This document shows, in pieces, positions 59,767 to 64,000 of a stretch of 64,000 nt of DNA. Position 1 is the first letter of the stretch. Each line of letters starts with the position of its first letter. The DNA comes from Hyphococcus aureus (GTDB taxonomy: Bacteria; Pseudomonadota; Alphaproteobacteria; Caulobacterales; Parvularculaceae): contig NZ_JBHRSH010000001.1 in NCBI RefSeq assembly GCF_042643165.1, forward strand, positions 1,178,001-1,242,000. Reading direction: 5' to 3'. A program made the position numbers and the translations under genes. The notes beneath the pieces are model-generated. The model saw only the letters and a list, made by a program, of their open reading frames with translations. It was not told where the DNA came from and searched no databases.

Positions 59767-61185
59767 ATGTCCTGGTGGTTTGGCGTCAAACTTTGGAAAC
59801 GGGTTTTTCTGGGGCTTATCCTCGGTGTAATCTTTGGTCTTGCCGTGTCGCAGACCATGGCGCCGGAGGCCGGTGAGAAGCTTCTGACCGAGATAAAAAT
59901 CGTGGGCGATATATTTATCGCCGCCATCCGCCTCGTCATTATTCCATTGATCTTTTTCACGCTCGTCGCTGGCGTGCTGGCGCTGGGCGACCCGAAAAAA
60001 CTCGGCACCATCGGTCTCAAAACCTTAGTGCTCTATTTGTTGACGACGTTCTTCGCCAACACCATCGGCCTCGCCATGGGCACGATTTTTCGCCCCGGCA
60101 AGGGCGTCGAGCTTGGCGCCGCCGAACCCCGGGTGATCAGCGCTGACGCCGGCGGATTTCTGGACCGTATTGTCGGTATGGCGACGAAAAACCCTTTCGA
60201 AAACATCATGGCGGGCGACCCGATGACGCTTGTTATCGCCGGGTTGCTTATCCTTGCTGCGATCTGGCTGACCCGCCGTGTTGAGGAAGGCGGCGTCAAG
60301 CGCCCAGTCGTTGCGATGATTTTCATCGCACTGTTCGCGCTCGGGATCGCGATGGCGTCGATGGATATTCTTTTCCTGATTTTCGTGTCGCTTGTTATCG
60401 GTATCACGTTCCTGTTTGAGCCCGGAGACGATGGCCCGGCGATGCGGTTTTTCACTTACGCTTCAGACAAGGTTCTGGGGGTGACGCATCTCATCATGGA
60501 GATTGCGCCCTTTGGCGTGTTCGCCCTGATCGCCTGGGTCGCCGGCACGCGCGGTCTTGAAACATTCACAGCGATATTCTGGCTTGTTATCGCGGTCTAT
60601 CTTGGCTGCTTTATCCATATGGCGGTCGTCTATGGCGCGATTGTCAAGTTTGGTCTCAAGCTTCCTTTCGTCAATTTTTTCCGCGGCATTCTCGATGCGC
60701 AGATGGTGGCCTATTCGACGTCATCTTCGTCGGCGACGCTGCCGGTCACGATCTCCAACGTCACCGAAAATCTCGGGGTCAAGAAATCGATCGCCGGCTC
60801 GGTCCTGCCGCTGGGCGCGACGATCAATATGGACGGGACTGCGCTCTATCTTGGCATTGTGGCGCTGTTCACGGCGCAGGCCTTTGGCTATTCATTGGAG
60901 CCGCATCATTATGGCTTGATCGCCTTGACCGCGGCGCTCGTTTCGATCGGCACTGCGGGCATTCCGTCGGCTTCTCTGTTTCTCCTTGCGACAGTGCTGC
61001 AAGTGTTTGACGTGACGCCCGAGCACACGGCTATTATCGTCGGGTTCATTTTTCCATTCGACCGCCTTTTGGATATGATGCGCACAGTCGTGAATGTGAC
61101 TGGCGACGCAACCGTTGCTGTCACGGTCGCCAAGTGGGAAGGCGAGCTTGATGAAGAGGTGTTCCGACAGAGAAGCTCCAACTAA
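59767..61185 (+). CDS. Dicarboxylate/amino acid:cation symporter, second copy
   Basis: A 472-residue DAACS-family transporter. The serine-rich loop AYSTSSSSATLPVT near residue 317, the helix VLPLGATINMDGTALYLG near residue 345 and the C-terminal FDRLLDMMRTVVNVTGDA are the signature segments; NMDGT fits the classic family form better than NMAGT in the other copy at 40250. Substrates could be glutamate, aspartate or C4-dicarboxylates. GGAGGGCGC precedes the ATG. Confidence 0.95.
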   Translation: MSWWFGVKLWKRVFLGLILGVIFGLAVSQTMAPEAGEKLLTEIKIVGDIFIAAIRLVIIPLIFFTLVAGVLALGDPKKLGTIGLKTLVLYLLTTFFANTIGLAMGTIFRPGKGVELGAAEPRVISADAGGFLDRIVGMATKNPFENIMAGDPMTLVIAGLLILAAIWLTRRVEEGGVKRPVVAMIFIALFALGIAMASMDILFLIFVSLVIGITFLFEPGDDGPAMRFFTYASDKVLGVTHLIMEIAPFGVFALIAWVAGTRGLETFTAIFWLVIAVYLGCFIHMAVVYGAIVKFGLKLPFVNFFRGILDAQMVAYSTSSSSATLPVTISNVTENLGVKKSIAGSVLPLGATINMDGTALYLGIVALFTAQAFGYSLEPHHYGLIALTAALVSIGTAGIPSASLFLLATVLQVFDVTPEHTAIIVGFIFPFDRLLDMMRTVVNVTGDATVAVTVAKWEGELDEEVFRQRSSN

Positions 61186-61207
61186 AAGGCACACAGGAAG
61201 CCGCGCC

Positions 61208-61849
61208 ATGGCCAACAATATAAAACGTCTGCGTCTTGGTTTCCTGTTCACGCCCCGCGAATTTTCGCGGCTGATCGGTGTTTATCCTGAATACTTGCCG
61301 CGGCTGGAATCAGGCGAGCGTGCGCTTACAGACGCATGGATCGATGTCGTCAGCGGCGCGCTTGGCATTCCTCCTGAAGCTGTGCTTGATCCGGATGCGG
61401 ACATTCAGGCGATTGTATCATCCGTGCCGCGCCCCGACGCTGACCGCGCCTCGGTCTGTCCCCTTAGCGTGCGTTACGGCATTCTTGCGATCGCAGCGAA
61501 AACTTGCGGATTGAAGCTGGCGGAGAAGATTACAGAAGACGACCTTGCAGAGGCCGTGTGCAGTCTTATTGCCTTTGTGCAGGGCGGCGCGCAGCCATCG
61601 ACGCTGGAAAAATCGAATCCCGAAATGTCAGGGTTGGAAAAGCCGGCGCCGGGAATGCTTGATGAAAAGGCGCTCAGTCGTCTTTCGAAAGGTCTTCAAA
61701 TAACCGCTTTAGCAATCCTTCAATCCTGCTTTGACGATCCGCCGCCGGATTTCCAGGAGCGCCTCGATGCGGCCCTTCAAGGGGCAATGTCGATGATTGT
61801 TGCGTTTTCGCAGATTGACGAGCGCGCGCGGCCCCCGGAAATGGAATAA
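61208..61849 (+). CDS. HTH-domain protein of unknown family
   Basis: A 213-residue protein whose N-terminus (residues 5-60) looks like an XRE-type helix-turn-helix (LFTPREFSRLIGVYPEYLPRLESGERAL). The remaining helical domain (residues 85-210) has no known motif. It follows the symporter by 22 bp in the same direction and may regulate it. The ATG at 61208 follows GGAAG. The last 60 codons are overlapped by an antisense frame (61674-61931). Confidence 0.65.
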   Translation: MANNIKRLRLGFLFTPREFSRLIGVYPEYLPRLESGERALTDAWIDVVSGALGIPPEAVLDPDADIQAIVSSVPRPDADRASVCPLSVRYGILAIAAKTCGLKLAEKITEDDLAEAVCSLIAFVQGGAQPSTLEKSNPEMSGLEKPAPGMLDEKALSRLSKGLQITALAILQSCFDDPPPDFQERLDAALQGAMSMIVAFSQIDERARPPEME

Positions 61850-61931
61850 TATTGCTGCTTTTCCTTTTCGGAAAAACATCCAGCAAACGCTGATATAGCG
61901 TTTCCGCTCGCTTGCGGTCGTCGTCCTCCAA
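61674..61931 (-). CDS. Possible antisense small protein
   Basis: An 85-codon frame opposite to the end of the HTH gene, with its first 82 bases outside it. It would start at TTG 61929-61931 behind GGGGGACC. The first 35 residues (EDDDRKRAETLYQRLLDVFP and SSNIIPFPGAARAR) look like genuine protein, while the rest mirrors the HTH gene. It could be a real overlapping gene or a chance frame; I lean slightly against a real gene. Confidence 0.3.
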   Translation of the reverse strand: MEDDDRKRAETLYQRLLDVFPKRKSSNIIPFPGAARARQSAKTQQSSTLPLEGPHRGAPGNPAADRQSRIEGLLKRLFEDLSKDD

Positions 61932-62150
61932 GTGGTCCCCCGTCTCGTTTGCCCCGGCGCGTTGGATGATCCGGCATCCTTAACAAATGGCTGCGCCGCA
62001 GGGAAGAGTTTTCTCCCCCTCTGCGCGCTGGCGTTGCGGGCGCAGCGTTAATTTTTTCTTAACCAAAACGGTCTCCGCACTTAACTGCAGTTTAAGCCAG
62101 AAGTTGTCTTCTTTCTCCACCCCGGCGCAGGGCCGGCAGTGGAGAAGCCC
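61850..62150. other. Intergenic region with partial antisense frame
   Basis: About 300 bp between the HTH gene and the gene at 62151. The first 82 bp carry the start of the antisense frame. The rest contains an AT-rich run TTAATTTTTTCTTAACC near 62047, which may be promoter DNA for the downstream gene, but no clear -35/-10 pair. I see nothing else. Confidence 0.4.
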
Positions 62151-62546
62151 ATGAAAAATAAAGATCTGCGCAGCGAGCAAATCGCGCTGCTTCGTTTTGA
62201 AAAATCCCTTACAAAGGCTGCTGAAGCCAAAGCTTCGGGTAAGCCCCTGGACAAGGCGCCGTTGATCGCGGGCGTCGCGGCTGTGACGGCGGCGGCGGCC
62301 AGCGTTGCTGAAAAAATGGGCGATGCTTCGCTCATGCAATATGCGGCTGAGGTGGAAAGCGCCGCATTTGCGACGAATGACGCAAACGCCTGGTTAATGA
62401 ACCTTGCCGAGGCAGTTTCCAAAGGTCACAATGCAATCGAAGCGCTCGCCCAGAAGGGGGCGTTCGTATTTTTGCAGGCTGGCGGCACACCGAAAGAAAA
62501 TCCGCCGGAGGTGATCGCATCTCTGCTAATGAGTGGATTGTCGTAG
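62151..62546 (+). CDS. Helical hypothetical protein
   Basis: A 131-residue, mostly helical, Ala/Lys-rich protein (starts MKNKDLRSEQIALLRFEKS) with a hydrophobic central stretch (APLIAGVAAVTAAAASVAEK) that is too mixed for a clear membrane helix. The ATG at 62151 follows GGAG. No family recognised. The following gene's frame may overlap its end. Confidence 0.6.
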   Translation: MKNKDLRSEQIALLRFEKSLTKAAEAKASGKPLDKAPLIAGVAAVTAAAASVAEKMGDASLMQYAAEVESAAFATNDANAWLMNLAEAVSKGHNAIEALAQKGAFVFLQAGGTPKENPPEVIASLLMSGLS

Positions 62547-62647
62547 CGCGCTTTGGGGCGTTCCTGTTTTTCGGGGTCGCCCTATGCTACTTTTCGGGGT
62601 CCAGGAACCTCAAGCTGGCGTCGACAGTTATCGCCATCAATTGGGTC

Positions 62648-63025
62648 TTGGATAATACCTTTTACGCGTTTTTGAAGAATGCGTCCGTCAATCTGATTGC
62701 GCCCGTTGCGATTCTTGGCATGGTGCTGTTCTGGCAGTTCTGGCACACAAAGAGTCTCAACGGCGCTTTCATCCACCGAACATTTTTCATTTATTACTTC
62801 CTGTATTTCGTCATCAATAGCTGGCACCTGTTGGGCCGGTTTTTCTTTCGGGACACGCTTGCGGCGACTTATTATTTCTCGCTCGCCGCGTCGAACATTG
62901 TGTTCAGTCTGATCGTCGCCACGATGTGGGGCCTGGGCATTCTCAAAATCCTCGACAAATATTCCGACGGCGGATTGATGGGCGTTTTCGACCGCAATAT
63001 CGGAAAATGGCGGAAGTGGTTTTAG
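62648..63025 (+). CDS. Membrane protein, true start probably upstream
   Basis: The first standard start (TTG at 62648) gives a 125-residue protein with about three membrane segments (LIAPVAILGMVLFWQFW; FFIYYFLYFVINSW; FSLIVATMWGLGIL). The frame stays open upstream to 62381 with no ATG, GTG or TTG, and encodes another convincing membrane helix (IVVARFGAFLFFGVALCYF) at about 62537-62593. So the gene may start at CTG 62564, with GGGG just before it, or ATT 62537, or be joined by a frameshift to the previous gene. Function unknown. Confidence 0.6.
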   Translation: MDNTFYAFLKNASVNLIAPVAILGMVLFWQFWHTKSLNGAFIHRTFFIYYFLYFVINSWHLLGRFFFRDTLAATYYFSLAASNIVFSLIVATMWGLGILKILDKYSDGGLMGVFDRNIGKWRKWF

Positions 63026-63124
63026 GCCGCACCGGCTCCAGCTCCCGCTAAAATGTCTCGCCGGATTAAAGGCGTTTCAACCACTGAAAGTCAGGCTCGA
63101 CGCTCTAAAGCTGAGGAGGGGACG

Positions 63125-63484
63125 ATGCCCGAAAACAGTTTCGGAAAACGCCAGCCAGGGGATCAGAGTGTTCCCCTCAAAGAAAGCTCGGGCAAGCCTT
63201 CCGGGAAAGGCAAAGATCCGCTTTCCCAAATGGCCGGCCTGACGCTGCCCCAGAAAATCGCCTGCCTCTGGCCGCTCATTCTTATCTTCGTGGGCGGGTT
63301 TATCGGCGGCGCCTGCGGCGGCGGGGCCTGCGCCATCAACATCCAGATCATGCGGGGGTCACTGCCGGGGCCGGCGAAATACGCCTTGGCGGTCCTCACG
63401 GGGATCGGCGCGTTCGTGGCCTATCTCCTGATTGTGCTGGTTCTGGCGCTTATGTTTCCAGGTATTTTCGGGCCTGGCGCATAA
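63125..63484 (+). CDS. Small two-helix membrane protein
   Basis: A 119-residue protein: polar N-terminus (residues 1-40, Lys/Ser/Gly-rich), then two membrane helices (ACLWPLILIFVGGFIGGACG and YALAVLTGIGAFVAYLLIVL). The GGAxGGGAC segment between them is small-residue rich. The ATG at 63125 follows GAGGAGGGG. No family recognised. Confidence 0.65.
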   Translation: MPENSFGKRQPGDQSVPLKESSGKPSGKGKDPLSQMAGLTLPQKIACLWPLILIFVGGFIGGACGGGACAINIQIMRGSLPGPAKYALAVLTGIGAFVAYLLIVLVLALMFPGIFGPGA

Positions 63485-63703
63485 TCGGGGCGGGCTAGGC
63501 CCGCCTTGCTATCCCGCAGCTGATCGCCTATATCCCCGCGCATTCAGGGAAAACTGACCTTTCCCGCGTCTGCCGGCACGACCCCCAATCAAGAAAATGG
63601 GACGAGGCCGGGGATGTCCCGCCGCCAGAGTAATGCTCTCGCGGCGGCAATTGGCGTTATGCGCGTCTTCGCGCGAACTGCGTTTGGAAAGAAGGACTTG
63701 GCG

Positions 63704-64000
63704 TTGGATTATCGCGTCGCCTTTGCGGAAACGGACTGGGAGCCAGCCCTTGGCGGGTCGGCCCGGCTGAAACGCGTGGCGCGCGGCGGCAAGATTTTCC
63801 GCCTCCTTGAACTCACACCCGCCTCTCACCACCCTGACTGGTGCGAGACCGGTCATCTGGGTCTTGTGGTGGAGGGTGAGCTTGAGATCGAGTTTGACGC
63901 GAAGACCGTGCGTCTCTCGGCGGGCGATGCGCTCACGATCCCCCATGGCGAGACCGACCGGCACCGGCCGCGCGCGCTGACGCAACGCGCGGTCCTGTTC
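63704..64000 (+). CDS. Cupin-domain protein (cut by window end)
   Basis: A frame of 99 codons running off the window. The product LDYRVAFAETDWEPALGGSA, then FRLLELTPASHHPDWCETGH, LVVEGELEIEFD and LSAGDALTIPHGETDRHRP shows the two conserved cupin motifs with His/Glu ligands. The start is probably TTG at 63704 with GAAGGA seven bases before; TTG 63698 and ATG 63659 are alternatives in the same frame. The opposite-strand frame at 63509-63985 is a shadow. Confidence 0.7.
   Translation, partial: MDYRVAFAETDWEPALGGSARLKRVARGGKIFRLLELTPASHHPDWCETGHLGLVVEGELEIEFDAKTVRLSAGDALTIPHGETDRHRPRALTQRAVLF

Overview
The window is a gene-dense, GC-rich stretch of bacterial chromosome, about 85-90% coding. It looks alphaproteobacterial. 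The grounds are the block hemC-hemD-mitofilin-like-hemY divergent from tsaD, the DUF2244/nth pair, the hrcA-grpE/rph divergence, a CC0125/CC1285-type lipoprotein, a CHCC zinc-finger protein, and membrane lipid desaturase/CrtI-like genes. A marine Parvularculaceae/Hyphomonadaceae-like relative is my guess; this is inference, since no rRNA or tRNA gene was seen. There is no prophage, transposase, integrase or CRISPR array.

Layout. 0-4.8 kb: a phosphatase-like lipoprotein, trpB without trpA, an O-methyltransferase flanked by a remnant of a trpB 3' end, two uncharacterised proteins and a lipoprotein. 4.8-12.4 kb: a lipid/isoprenoid-looking accessory region. It holds a CrtI/retinol-saturase-like flavoprotein, a SulP anion transporter, a five-gene leftward operon (ribbon-helix-helix regulator, SRPBCC protein, small membrane protein, ABA4-like membrane protein, second O-methyltransferase) and a divergent fatty-acid desaturase. 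Between the last two lies a tandem TGGTACC operator. 12.5-20 kb: a secreted M20 amidohydrolase, a lone receiver protein, a GSGD-repeat beta-structure protein, small stress-like proteins, then argG and ppa. The 296 bp at 14395-14690 are non-coding as far as I can tell.

20-29 kb: the housekeeping block yciI-gpsA / tsaD / hemC-hemD-mitofilin-hemY. It is interrupted between gpsA and tsaD by a small regulatory island: a TetR regulator, a 39-residue membrane microprotein with its own promoter, operator-like repeat and terminator, and an Rrf2 regulator whose end is made of GCTGCAGCA repeats. 29-36 kb: a lipoprotein, an acyl-ACP-synthetase-like enzyme with a charged tail, an outer-membrane barrel, a fasciclin protein divergent from an XRE-cupin regulator with repeated 17-bp operators between them, then nth-pyrF. 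36-43 kb: DUF2244, glyoxalase, a NatAB-like ABC exporter, a dicarboxylate/amino-acid symporter, a zinc-finger protein and an ABC ATPase without a permease.

43-53 kb: a secreted von Willebrand A protein with four 88-residue repeats plus one divergent copy, an acyltransferase, a Sel1/prolyl-hydroxylase fusion, pckA, an AraC regulator, a serine beta-lactamase-fold protein and hrcA-grpE. 53-64 kb: rph, an MscS channel, a PilZ protein, an S9 peptidase, CsbD, a second symporter, an HTH protein with an antisense ORF, small membrane proteins, and a cupin gene cut by the window end.

How the genes work together. hemC and hemD make uroporphyrinogen III. hrcA and grpE belong to the heat-shock chaperone system. 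The desaturase, CrtI-like, ABA4-like and O-methyltransferase genes are the best candidate for an uncharacterised lipid or terpenoid tailoring pathway.
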